Shown here one piece after another: positions 7,929 through 16,825 of a stretch of DNA of 64,000 nucleotides (positions are counted from its first letter, which is position 1; every line of letters begins with the position of its first letter). A program made the position numbers and the translations under genes. Origin of the DNA: Ruegeria sediminis (GTDB taxonomy: Bacteria; Pseudomonadota; Alphaproteobacteria; Rhodobacterales; Rhodobacteraceae); NCBI RefSeq assembly GCF_005938215.1, contig NZ_VCPD01000002.1, forward strand, positions 620,001-684,000. The letters run 5' to 3'. The notes under the pieces were generated by a model. That model worked only from the letters and a program-made list of their open reading frames with translations, was not told where the DNA came from and made no database searches.

Positions 7929-8561
7929 TCAGACCATGTCGGCCAGATGACCCGACTTGATCCAGACCCGCGCCCCTTTCGGCCCCGCGACTCCGTGAAA
8001 GACGGAACCAGGCGGCAGGCGCAGCCAATCCCAAACCGAGAAATCCTCTTCTGCTTCGGCAAAGCCGCCTTCGATGACAAAGACCTCGATCCCGCCCACC
8101 GCATCCAGTTCGACGGCTTCGCCCGGCCCCCACGTTGCGACCCGCACATCCTCGCGTGCATTCTTGAACAGGGCCGCATTGCCACTGGCCTTCAAGGACA
8201 GGCGCACCGCGGTCCGGTCGTCAGGGTCGAACTGATGCAGCTTGACCAGGATGGTCGCGCCATCCTGCGCCGAGGGCGTGTGCGAAGAAGTGGGCGGGTT
8301 GCGCACATAGCTGCCTGCCGGAAAGTGGCCCGTTTCGTCCTGAAAGACCCCATCGAGAACAAGAAACTCTTCTCCGCCGTCATGGGTATGGGCGGCAAAG
8401 GCGCTGCCCGGGGCGAAACGGACGATGGTTGTGGCGCGCGCAACCTCGTCTCCGATCCGGTCGAGCATCTTGCGCTCGACGCCGGCGGCGGGCGATTTCA
8501 CCCAATCGGTATCCGCGAAATGGACGGCGGCGCGCTTGGTGAAGTCGGCGTTGATCCTCAT
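7929..8561 (-). CDS. ChrR-like cupin protein
   Basis: 210 residues with two cupin halves. The first has AAHTHDGGEEFLVLDG, in which two His and one Glu form a metal site, and the second has EVFVIEGGF and a degenerate site. This matches the ChrR-type cupin seen in anti-sigma factors, but the N-terminal zinc-binding anti-sigma domain is absent and no sigma factor is adjacent, so it is a stand-alone cupin of unknown substrate. The frame opens further upstream, but the ATG at 8561 (MRINADFTKRA) has a GGAGAGA site. It is a single-gene unit with its own terminator. Confidence 0.75.
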   Translation of the reverse strand: MRINADFTKRAAVHFADTDWVKSPAAGVERKMLDRIGDEVARATTIVRFAPGSAFAAHTHDGGEEFLVLDGVFQDETGHFPAGSYVRNPPTSSHTPSAQDGATILVKLHQFDPDDRTAVRLSLKASGNAALFKNAREDVRVATWGPGEAVELDAVGGIEVFVIEGGFAEAEEDFSVWDWLRLPPGSVFHGVAGPKGARVWIKSGHLADMV

Positions 8562-8734
8562 CGGCTCTCTCCTGGTTGCCTTGCTTCTCCAAAGTGGCGA
8601 ATACGGCGACGATTTCAAACAGGATCACGCAGCCATGCGCCTGTTTCGGGGTTTTGGCGGCCTCGACATCGCCCTATAGTCCGCGACGCCGACCGGGACG
8701 GCAGCACACACCGGCGCATTGCAGAGATCGCGAT

Positions 8735-9733
8735 ATGAACCAGAAATCCGCCACAAATTTCAACGTCATGGTCGTCGGCCAGAACAACCGCCTGCAATAC
8801 GAAGCCGTCCTGTTCGCTGCGTCGCTGCGCCATTCCTCGCCCGATTTCAAAGGGCGCCTTTTCGTCGCCGTCCCGCAAGAAGGGCCCAAGTGGGCGAACG
8901 ACCCCGCCATCGGCAATCAGGACGTGCTCAGGGCCCTGGAGCATCTCGATGCCGAAATCCTGCCCTTCGAAACCAAGGTGTTCGGCGAATCCTATCCCTA
9001 CGGCAACAAGATCGAGGCGCTGTTCGCGATGCCCGAAGGCGAGCCCTTCGTCTTTTTCGACACCGACACGCTGATCACCGGCGATCTGACCTCGGTGCCC
9101 TTTGATTTCAACCGCCCGGGCGCGTCGCTCAGGGTCGAGGGGACGTGGCCCAAGCCGACCCTCTACGGGCCCGGTGTGGACGAGATCTGGCATGCGCTCT
9201 TCCGCCGGTTCGAACTGGATTTCGAAAGCTCGTTGGATCTGGACCAGCCCAAGGACTATTGGCGGCGTTACCTCTATTTCAACGCCGGATATTTCTTTCA
9301 CGCCTGCCCGCGCGTCTTCGGGCAACGGTTCTTGGAATATGCGGTCGCGATCCGCGACGAGGGTCTTCCCGAACTGGTCGGGCAGAACCTGGATCCTTGG
9401 CTGGATCAGGTCGCGCTGCCCTTGGTGATCCATTCCTTCGGCGGCGGTCGCGACGCTTTGCCGCCGGGTTTGCTGGACGGGTCGGTCAGTTGCCACTACC
9501 GCCTGTTCCCGCTTCTCTATGCGCGCGAATCCGACCGGGTTGTCGAAATTCTCGAAACCGTGTCGGCGCCCAACAAGATCAAGAAGGTTCTCAAGACCTA
9601 CGACCCCCTGAAGAAGCTGGTCTTTCAAGGCAAGGGCGCCAAGGTTCGCGCCATGTTCGACCAGAACGATCTGCCCGCCAAGGAACAGGTCATCCGAAAA
9701 AGGATCAAATCCAAGGGCTTGTGGCAGCGTTAG
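8735..9733 (+). CDS. Glycosyltransferase-like protein (nucleotide-diphospho-sugar transferase fold)
   Basis: 332 residues. After MNQKSATNFNVMVVGQNNR comes a GT-A-like fold with a DxD-type motif in PFVFFDTDTLI (about residue 110) and an aspartate-rich acceptor region with QNLDPWLDQVALPL. The C-terminus is lysine-rich and basic (KIKKVLKTYDPLKK). There is no signal peptide and no membrane segment. The ATG at 8735 was chosen because homology-like sequence starts there and the upstream frame is low-complexity. It stands alone, divergent from the cupin gene, about 25 kb from the glycan island. The donor and acceptor are unknown. Confidence 0.65.
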   Translation: MNQKSATNFNVMVVGQNNRLQYEAVLFAASLRHSSPDFKGRLFVAVPQEGPKWANDPAIGNQDVLRALEHLDAEILPFETKVFGESYPYGNKIEALFAMPEGEPFVFFDTDTLITGDLTSVPFDFNRPGASLRVEGTWPKPTLYGPGVDEIWHALFRRFELDFESSLDLDQPKDYWRRYLYFNAGYFFHACPRVFGQRFLEYAVAIRDEGLPELVGQNLDPWLDQVALPLVIHSFGGGRDALPPGLLDGSVSCHYRLFPLLYARESDRVVEILETVSAPNKIKKVLKTYDPLKKLVFQGKGAKVRAMFDQNDLPAKEQVIRKRIKSKGLWQR

Positions 9734-9856
9734 GACGCCGGATCCAACCTGATGGGCCAGGAGCAGCCGCACATCTCGTTAATCAAGCTCCGTTGTACCC
9801 GGACGGTCGATGCCCTACAGATTGCCGCAACGAATTTCCAAAGGGAGACTTTGACC

Positions 9857-11149
9857 ATGTCCGACGGCCCCACCTACGGCTTCGACACCTTGCAGATCCA
9901 CGCGGGCGCGCGACCCGACCCGGCCACCGGCGCGCGGCAGACGCCGATCTACCAGACTACGGCCTACGTGTTCCGCGACGCGGATCACGCCGCCGCGCTC
10001 TTCAACCTGCAAGAGGTGGGCTACATCTATTCGCGCCTGACCAACCCGACGGTGGCGGTTCTTCAGGAACGCATCGCCACTCTCGAAGGCGGCGTCGGCG
10101 CGGTCTGCTGCTCGTCCGGTCACGCTGCGCAGATCATGGCGCTGTTCCCGCTGATGGGGCCGGGCCGCAACGTGGTCGCATCGACCCGTCTCTATGGCGG
10201 CACCGTCACCCAGTTCAGCCAGTCCATCAAACGCTTTGGCTGGTCTGCGAAATTCGTCGACACCGACGATCTGGAGGCGGTGAAGGCCGCCATCGACGAC
10301 GACACCCGCGCAATCTTCTGTGAATCGATCGCCAATCCGGGCGGCTATGTCACCGACATCCGCGCACTGGCCGACCTGGCCGACGCGGCGGGCATTCCCC
10401 TGATCGTGGATAACACTTCGGCCACCCCCTATCTCTGCCGCCCGATCGAACAGGGCGCGACTTTGGTTGTGCACTCGACCACCAAGTACCTGACCGGCAA
10501 CGGCACGGTCACGGGCGGCGCGATCGTCGACTCGGGCAGGTTCGACTGGTCGGCCAATGACAAGTTCCCGTCGCTCAGCGAGGCTGAGCCCGCCTATCAT
10601 GGCCTCAAGTTCCACGAAACCTTCGGCCCGCTCGCATTTACCTTTCACGGCATCGCCGTGGGGCTGCGCGATCTGGGGATGACGATGAACCCGCAGGGCG
10701 CGCATTACACGCTCATGGGCATCGAGACCCTGAGCCTGCGGATGCAGCGCCACGTGGAAAACGCCGAGAAGATCGCCGCCTGGCTGGAAAAGGACGACCG
10801 GGTGGACTACGTGACCTATGCCGGGCTGCCCTCGTCGCCCTATCACGACCGGGTCAAGGCGCAGTATCCCAAAGGTGCCGGCGCGTTGTTCACATTCGCG
10901 GTCAAGGGCGGCTACGACGCCTGCGTGAAACTGGTCAACGCGCTCGAGATCTTCAGCCATGTCGCCAACCTTGGCGACACCCGGTCGCTGATCATCCATT
11001 CGGCCTCGACCACACACCGCCAGCTGACGCCGGAACAGCAGCAAGCTGCCGGAGCAGGCCCGAACGTGGTGCGCGTCTCCATCGGGATCGAAGATGCCGA
11101 CGACCTGATCGCCGACCTGGACCAGGCGCTCGCCAAGGCCAGCGCCTGA
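9857..11149 (+). CDS. metY: O-acetylhomoserine sulfhydrylase / aminocarboxypropyltransferase
   Basis: 430-residue PLP enzyme of the Cys/Met metabolism family. It makes homocysteine from O-acetylhomoserine and sulfide in the cytoplasm. Evidence: FDTLQIHAGARPDPATGARQ at the N-terminus, SGHAAQ and RLYGGT segments, the PLP aspartate in VDNT, and the PLP lysine in VVHSTTKYLTGNG (about residue 212). The length is typical of the long MetY type rather than of MetB or MetZ. The ATG at 9857 is preceded by GGGAGA. I looked for a SAM-II or similar leader in the 123-nt upstream region and saw no clear signature. Confidence 0.93.
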   Translation: MSDGPTYGFDTLQIHAGARPDPATGARQTPIYQTTAYVFRDADHAAALFNLQEVGYIYSRLTNPTVAVLQERIATLEGGVGAVCCSSGHAAQIMALFPLMGPGRNVVASTRLYGGTVTQFSQSIKRFGWSAKFVDTDDLEAVKAAIDDDTRAIFCESIANPGGYVTDIRALADLADAAGIPLIVDNTSATPYLCRPIEQGATLVVHSTTKYLTGNGTVTGGAIVDSGRFDWSANDKFPSLSEAEPAYHGLKFHETFGPLAFTFHGIAVGLRDLGMTMNPQGAHYTLMGIETLSLRMQRHVENAEKIAAWLEKDDRVDYVTYAGLPSSPYHDRVKAQYPKGAGALFTFAVKGGYDACVKLVNALEIFSHVANLGDTRSLIIHSASTTHRQLTPEQQQAAGAGPNVVRVSIGIEDADDLIADLDQALAKASA

Positions 11150-11172
11150 GCGGCATTCCTGAAGACGACACC

Positions 11173-11883
11173 GTGGCAGAACCAAGAACAAACCCGTTGG
11201 GGCAACCCATCGGCGATCCGGTACCGGACAAGTTTCCCCGTCCGGTGCCGCCGCGATCACCTATGCGTGGCAGGTTCTGCACGGTGGTGCCGCTTGACCC
11301 TGCATCGCACGCGCCCGGGCTTTTCCGGGCGTTTGCCGAGGACACGGAGGGGCGGAACTGGACCTACCTGCCTTACGGGCCGTTTCACTCCGAATCCGGG
11401 TTCTCCGATTGGCTGGAAAGCAGTTGCGGCGGAACCGATCCGCTGTTTCACACACTTCTCGATTCCGCCGGAAACCCGGTCGGGATGGCGTCTTACCTTC
11501 GGATTGACCCGGCAAGCGGCGTGATCGAAGTCGGCCACATCCACTTCTCGCCCCTGCTGCAACGCAGGCCCGAAGCGACCGAAACCATGTACCTGATGAT
11601 GCGGCGCGTGTTCGACGAACTGGGATACCGCCGATACGAATGGAAATGCGACGCGCTGAACGCGCCGTCGCGCCGGGCCGCGGAAAGGCTGGGGTTTCAG
11701 TTCGAGGGCGTTTTCCGGCAGGCTACCCACTACAAAGGCCGCAACCGGGATACTGCCTGGTACGCCATCATCGACAAGGACTGGCCGCGAATACGCGACG
11801 CCTTCGAAGCTTGGCTTTCGCCCGACAACTTCGATGCGACGGGCCAACAGATCCGGCCGTTGATGGCCCGTCCGGATCCCTAG
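11173..11883 (+). CDS. GNAT-family N-acetyltransferase (RimJ/RimL type)
   Basis: 236 residues with a GTG start 23 nt after metY. The N-terminus NPLGQPIGDPVPDKFPRP is followed by a GNAT fold: VGMASYLRIDPASGVIEVG is the core strand pair, and the acetyl-CoA loop region runs through RRPEATETMYLM. The conserved YEWKCDALNAPSRRAAERLGF motif is typical of RimJ/RimL-like enzymes that acetylate protein N-termini or small amines. The substrate is unknown. Same strand and close spacing suggest co-transcription with metY, but no functional link is evident. Confidence 0.82.
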   Translation: MAEPRTNPLGQPIGDPVPDKFPRPVPPRSPMRGRFCTVVPLDPASHAPGLFRAFAEDTEGRNWTYLPYGPFHSESGFSDWLESSCGGTDPLFHTLLDSAGNPVGMASYLRIDPASGVIEVGHIHFSPLLQRRPEATETMYLMMRRVFDELGYRRYEWKCDALNAPSRRAAERLGFQFEGVFRQATHYKGRNRDTAWYAIIDKDWPRIRDAFEAWLSPDNFDATGQQIRPLMARPDP

Positions 11884-11886
11884 GCG

Positions 11887-12582
11887 TCACTCTGCGATTT
11901 CGAACACCATCGATACGGAAGCTTCCACCGCGATCTCGCCGGCTGCGACCGGAACGCTGCCCGCATCGGCCATCGCCATTTCCGACATGCGCATCATCGG
12001 ACGACCAACCGCACCATGTTCATCGATCGAGATCACCTTGCCCAGCTTCAACCCAGCCGCCTCGGCAAGTTGCTGCGCCTTGGCCATCGCGTCGGCAACG
12101 GCCTCGGCCCGCGCCGTGGCGGCGAGCGGTTCGGGGTCGAGAACGCCGAAACTCAGCCCCCCGAACTCGTTTGCGCCGTCGCGGATGACCGCGTCCAGAA
12201 CCTCACCCAGTTGATCGAGGTCGCGCAGGCGGACGAAAACCCGGTTCGAGGCGACGAAGCCGGTGATTTTCGGTGCTTCATCTTCTTTCTCGGGGTTCCT
12301 GTTCCAGACCGGAGAAACCGACAGGTCGCGGGTCTGCACGTCGCGGGGTTCGACCCCCATCTGCTCCAGTCGAGTCAGAATCTGGGCCACCACTTCGGAG
12401 GTGGCCCACATCGCAGCCGCGGCCTCGGTGTCCTGGTTCGTGACGCCCAGGGTGATCGTCGCCATGTCCGGCGCAGCCTCGGCGGATCCCGTTCCGGTCA
12501 CCGTGATGCGACGTTCTTGCGCATCGGCCAGGGCCGTCGTTGCCGCGACAAGCGCGGCGATAAGAAAAGCAAGTGTCTTCAA
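11887..12582 (-). CDS. Periplasmic SIMPL-domain (DUF541) protein
   Basis: 231 residues starting at a TTG codon (12582), chosen because GGGAGA lies 7 nt upstream and the resulting N-terminus, MKTLAFLIAALVAATTALADA, is a clean Sec signal peptide. The mature part starts RRITVTGTGSAEAAPDMATI, the usual opening of SIMPL/BP26-like proteins, and has the internal AEAVADAMAKAQQLAEAAGLKLGKVISI motif. BP26-like members form periplasmic oligomers linked to oxidative stress; their biochemical role is unsettled. It is convergent with the acetyltransferase gene (3-nt gap). Confidence 0.82.
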   Translation of the reverse strand: MKTLAFLIAALVAATTALADAQERRITVTGTGSAEAAPDMATITLGVTNQDTEAAAAMWATSEVVAQILTRLEQMGVEPRDVQTRDLSVSPVWNRNPEKEDEAPKITGFVASNRVFVRLRDLDQLGEVLDAVIRDGANEFGGLSFGVLDPEPLAATARAEAVADAMAKAQQLAEAAGLKLGKVISIDEHGAVGRPMMRMSEMAMADAGSVPVAAGEIAVEASVSMVFEIAE

Positions 12583-12746
12583 AACGCTTTCTCCCGTTGT
12601 TGCTCCATAAAGATGGGTGCGCGGAGCTTTGCCGGACAAGGGGGAAGCAGGCGTTTTTCTTTCCCTTGGCGACATCCTGCTTTAATCTCGCCGCGTGAAC
12701 GCCGATATGTTCACGCGGAACCAAAACTTTACGGTCATTCCAATCC

Positions 12747-14933
12747 ATGAAACCCGCATTTGCGTTGTCCTTGTCGATCGATGGTATCGCGTTGCTGCAT
12801 CGAACCGATGGCGGCTGGCTGCTTGTCGGCACGGTTCCCGTCGATGCGCCCGGCCTGAAAGAGGCGATGCGCGACCTTCGGGACCGCGCCGCGGCGCTGG
12901 ATGACGACACGCGGTGCAAGATCATCATTCCGAACGACCAGGTCCGCTACCTGGCCGTGGAAACGGGCGACTTGCCGGAAGATGAAAGGCTGGACGCGGT
13001 CCGGGCAAAACTGGCCGAGGCGATCCCCTATTCCCTGTCCGAGATCGTCCTGGACACCGTTCAGGACGGACCGATCACCCACGCCGCCGCGGTCGCCAAG
13101 CTGACGCTGGACGAGGCGAACGGCTTTGCCGTCGAGCAGGGGTTTCAGCCCGTCAGCTATGTCGCCAAGCCCTCGCCCGAGGATTATCCCGGCGAGCCGT
13201 TCTTTGGCCTGTCGCCCTTGGGCAAACAGTTGACAGGGTCCGACGCAGTGGAACCGGACGGCATCGCGGTCGAGGTCATTGGTGAGGTTGAACCCGCCGA
13301 GAGCACAAAGGAAAACACCGGCGAAGCCAGGTCCGACAAGAGCGCAGAGGACGACACAGTCGAGGCCGGGCTCGCGGAAAGCGACAAGACTGCCACCGCC
13401 GAAGAGCCTGCAGCGACCGACGCCGCCATAGCCCCTGTTCAGGAAACCGAAACCGAACCGGAATCCCAGGCGGCGACCGCTGACCCGGCGGAGCCTGATA
13501 AGCCGACCCCCGACGCGCCCACCATCCACCCGATCGCGGAACCCGCGTCTCCCAAAGCCTTTGCCGCGCAGCGCCTGCCCGGAAGCGAGGACATGGACGA
13601 GGCGCAGCGCATGACCATTTTCGGTGCTCGCAACCAGACCCCCGCCAAACGCCGCTTGCTGGTGCCGGCGCTTGCAGCCGGTGCCGTGGTGGTGACGGCC
13701 GTCATTGGCTGGGCCTTGCTTTTCCCTGGGGATGAACCTTTTGCCCCCGCCGATGAAGAAACACGGATCATCGCGGACGCGACGCCAAGCCCGGGCGGTG
13801 ACAAGGCAAAGGTTTTCGCAGACGATGACGAGGTTCCTGCCGATGCGCTTCCCCCGGCAGCGAAACAGCCGCCGCAGGAGAATACCGATCCTGACACCGA
13901 CTTGACCGCCACCGATACCGCGGTTTTGGACGCCTTGAGCATCGAACCGCAAACCATTGAAAGGGTTGGAGAAGAAGACCCGGAAGGCGAGCAGGATGTC
14001 TATTCTTCGGAGGAGCTGCTGGCCGAGGCGCCGCAGGCGCCGGAGGCTCCCGGTTCCGACCCGGCGATCGACCTCTATGTTTCGTCGATCGACCATGCCG
14101 ACCTGTCGCAGGATGCCGTTGCCTTGCCCAAGGCGCAGGAATTCGGCACTGATGCGCCGCTCGAGCAAGTAAGCCTGCCCGTCTCCGCCGGCACCCGGTT
14201 CGAACTGGATGACCGCGGGCTCGTCGCGCCCAGCGAGCAAGGCACGCTCAACCCTGACGGGGTAATGGTCTATCTCGGCCGTCCCGACTCGGTCCCGCCG
14301 GCCGTGCCCGAGCGGGCCGAACCCGCGCCCGAAATCGACGAAGCGCAGCAGCGTCTGGCCGGCCTGCGCCCGCGCCTGCGGCCTGAAACGCTGGTCGAGC
14401 AGAACGAACGGCTGAACCTTGGCGGCCGGTCGCGCGAGGAACTGGCCGGCGTCCGGCCCAAGATCCGCCCTGAATCCCTTCAGGTCGAACCCGAGGTCGA
14501 TGAGACCCCGACCGCGCTGGCCGTTGTCCGGGCTCCCGTACCGAAACCCCGCCCTGCCAACATCGCTGTGCAGGTCGCGCGGGCTCCGGCCGCAAAGAGC
14601 GCCGCCGCCGCGCCACAGAGCGACGAATTGGAGGAAGGGGACGAGGCGGAACCGGTCGCCGCCCAGAAAGTCACTCCGAAACTGCCTTCGTCGGCATCGG
14701 TGGCCCGCCAGGCGACCGTGGACAACGCGATCAACCTCAAGCGCATCAACCTGATCGGCGTCTACGGAACCCCTGCAAACCGCCGCGCCCTGGTTCGTCT
14801 GCCGAACGGGCGGTACAAGAAAGTGGCTGTGGGCGATCGGATCGACGGCGGCAAGATCATCGCCATCAGCGACAGCGAATTGCGCTATCAGAAAAGCGGT
14901 CGAAACATGACCCTGAGCATGCCCAAGGGCTGA
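12747..14933 (+). CDS. Large acidic single-pass protein with GspL/PilM-like N-terminus and PilP/GspC-like C-terminus
   Basis: 728 residues. Residues 1 to about 130 (ALSLSIDGIALL, IIIPNDQVRYLAVE) look like the actin-like cytoplasmic fold of GspL/PilM. Residues 160-300 are low-complexity and Glu/Ala/Thr-rich. One membrane segment lies near 304-328 (VPALAAGAVVVTAVIGWALL). A proline-rich repeated linker with LRPRLRPETL and VRPKIRPESL follows, and the last 60 residues (LIGVYGTPANRRALVRLPNG, KVAVGDRIDGGKI) resemble the PilP/GspC homology region. No other type II secretion or type IV pilus gene is nearby. The domain reading is from pattern, not a search, and the function is unknown. Confidence 0.65.
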   Translation: MKPAFALSLSIDGIALLHRTDGGWLLVGTVPVDAPGLKEAMRDLRDRAAALDDDTRCKIIIPNDQVRYLAVETGDLPEDERLDAVRAKLAEAIPYSLSEIVLDTVQDGPITHAAAVAKLTLDEANGFAVEQGFQPVSYVAKPSPEDYPGEPFFGLSPLGKQLTGSDAVEPDGIAVEVIGEVEPAESTKENTGEARSDKSAEDDTVEAGLAESDKTATAEEPAATDAAIAPVQETETEPESQAATADPAEPDKPTPDAPTIHPIAEPASPKAFAAQRLPGSEDMDEAQRMTIFGARNQTPAKRRLLVPALAAGAVVVTAVIGWALLFPGDEPFAPADEETRIIADATPSPGGDKAKVFADDDEVPADALPPAAKQPPQENTDPDTDLTATDTAVLDALSIEPQTIERVGEEDPEGEQDVYSSEELLAEAPQAPEAPGSDPAIDLYVSSIDHADLSQDAVALPKAQEFGTDAPLEQVSLPVSAGTRFELDDRGLVAPSEQGTLNPDGVMVYLGRPDSVPPAVPERAEPAPEIDEAQQRLAGLRPRLRPETLVEQNERLNLGGRSREELAGVRPKIRPESLQVEPEVDETPTALAVVRAPVPKPRPANIAVQVARAPAAKSAAAAPQSDELEEGDEAEPVAAQKVTPKLPSSASVARQATVDNAINLKRINLIGVYGTPANRRALVRLPNGRYKKVAVGDRIDGGKIIAISDSELRYQKSGRNMTLSMPKG

Positions 14934-14958
14934 GGCGCCGTAAGACGACACACGGCTT

Positions 14959-15009
14959 GCCTCTCATTCGTCGATGCGACTCTCCCAACTGAGCAACCGC
15001 CGGCTACGC
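14959..15009 (-). other. tRNA-like fragment (5' half only)
   Basis: The minus strand contains GCTCAGTTGGGAGAG (14980-14994), a canonical tRNA D-arm / internal box A sequence, preceded by a plausible acceptor-side strand. The expected anticodon stem does not pair, and no GGTTCGA-type T-arm follows. It therefore looks like a decayed tRNA remnant rather than a functional gene. Confidence 0.4.
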
Positions 15010-15022
15010 CTTGGTATAGAAC

Positions 15023-15056
15023 AAAAAAAGCGCCGCGCAATCATGGCGCGGCGCTT
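15023..15056 (-). terminator. Intrinsic terminator of hppD
   Basis: On the minus strand, downstream of the hppD stop, a strong stem AAAGCGCCGCGC/GCGCGGCGCTTT with a short loop runs into TTTTTTTG. Confidence 0.9.
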
Positions 15057-15103
15057 TGCAGTTCCGGATCGGCCTTGACCGATCCGGCCTCCCAATTGCG
15101 TCG

Positions 15104-16201
<1,098 letters not shown>

Positions 16202-16237
16202 GGCGCGTCTCCTGTTCGTAGGGGGAATGCGATTAGC

Positions 16238-16262
16238 TGAGTCAAGAATACTTCTTAGCTCA
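16238..16262. promoter_or_regulatory. Inverted repeat between hppD and the Lrp-type gene
   Basis: TGAG-TC-AAGAA-TAC-TTCTT-AG-CTCA is a 25-bp dyad whose 5-bp inner and 4-bp outer arms are perfect. It lies 37 nt upstream of hppD and 89 nt upstream of the regulator. The size and AT-rich centre suit an Lrp/AsnC-family operator. Confidence 0.5.
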
Positions 16263-16350
16263 TGCTGTTTCTGCGCGTTCTTTTCCGATATCCTCTATTC
16301 ACATGCGTGATTTCCGCACTACATGCCATGAAAACGAGGAAACGCCGCAC

Positions 16351-16806
16351 ATGCTGGATTCCACCGACACGCGCCTGCTGGCGGCCCTGCAAAAGAACGC
16401 GCACCTGACGGCGCATCAGCTGGGAGAGATGCTGCACCTGTCGCCCAGCCAGGCCGGGCGCAGGCGGCAGCGGCTCGAGGCCGAGGGCTACATAACCGGC
16501 TACGCCGCCAAGCTTGACCCGCTGAAACTGGGACTTCACGTGCAGGGTTTCATTCAGGTCCACCTGGGCACTCACGGCCCGGAACAATCCGCCAGTTTCG
16601 CCCGCATGGTGAACTCCCGCTCCGAGATCACCAGCGCCTGGACGATGACCGGAGAGGCGGATTACCTCTTACACGTCTATTGCGACGATCTTCCCGCCCT
16701 GAACCGCTTGCTTCACGAGGTGATACTGCCGCATCCTGCGGTAGCGCGGGTGCAAAGCCAGATCGTCATGGATCAGCTGAAACGCGACGCCCCTTTGCCG
16801 ACCTGA
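16351..16806 (+). CDS. Lrp/AsnC-family regulator, probable regulator of hppD
   Basis: 151 residues. An N-terminal helix-turn-helix (LDSTDTRLLAALQKNAHLTAHQLGEMLHLSPSQAGRRRQRLE, split over residues 2-43) is followed by an RAM/AsnC_trans_reg ligand-binding domain ending VQSQIVMDQLKRD. The size is typical for the family. The upstream frame is open, but the ATG at 16351 is preceded by a GAGGA-like site. Its divergent arrangement with hppD and the dyad between them suggest that it controls tyrosine degradation in response to an aromatic amino acid. The effector is inferred. Confidence 0.88.
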   Translation: MLDSTDTRLLAALQKNAHLTAHQLGEMLHLSPSQAGRRRQRLEAEGYITGYAAKLDPLKLGLHVQGFIQVHLGTHGPEQSASFARMVNSRSEITSAWTMTGEADYLLHVYCDDLPALNRLLHEVILPHPAVARVQSQIVMDQLKRDAPLPT

Positions 16807-16825
16807 GCCCCGAGAAAGGACAATC

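Noticed and set aside
9734-9856. Possible SAM-II-type riboswitch before metY
   Set aside because: The leader has only a 4-bp hairpin and lacks the conserved pseudoknot and the A-rich run before the ribosome site that I would expect.
12735-14951. A 738-codon open frame antisense to the hybrid membrane-protein gene
   Set aside because: No recognisable motif, Arg/Gly-rich, and the plus-strand frame has a membrane helix and structured ends.
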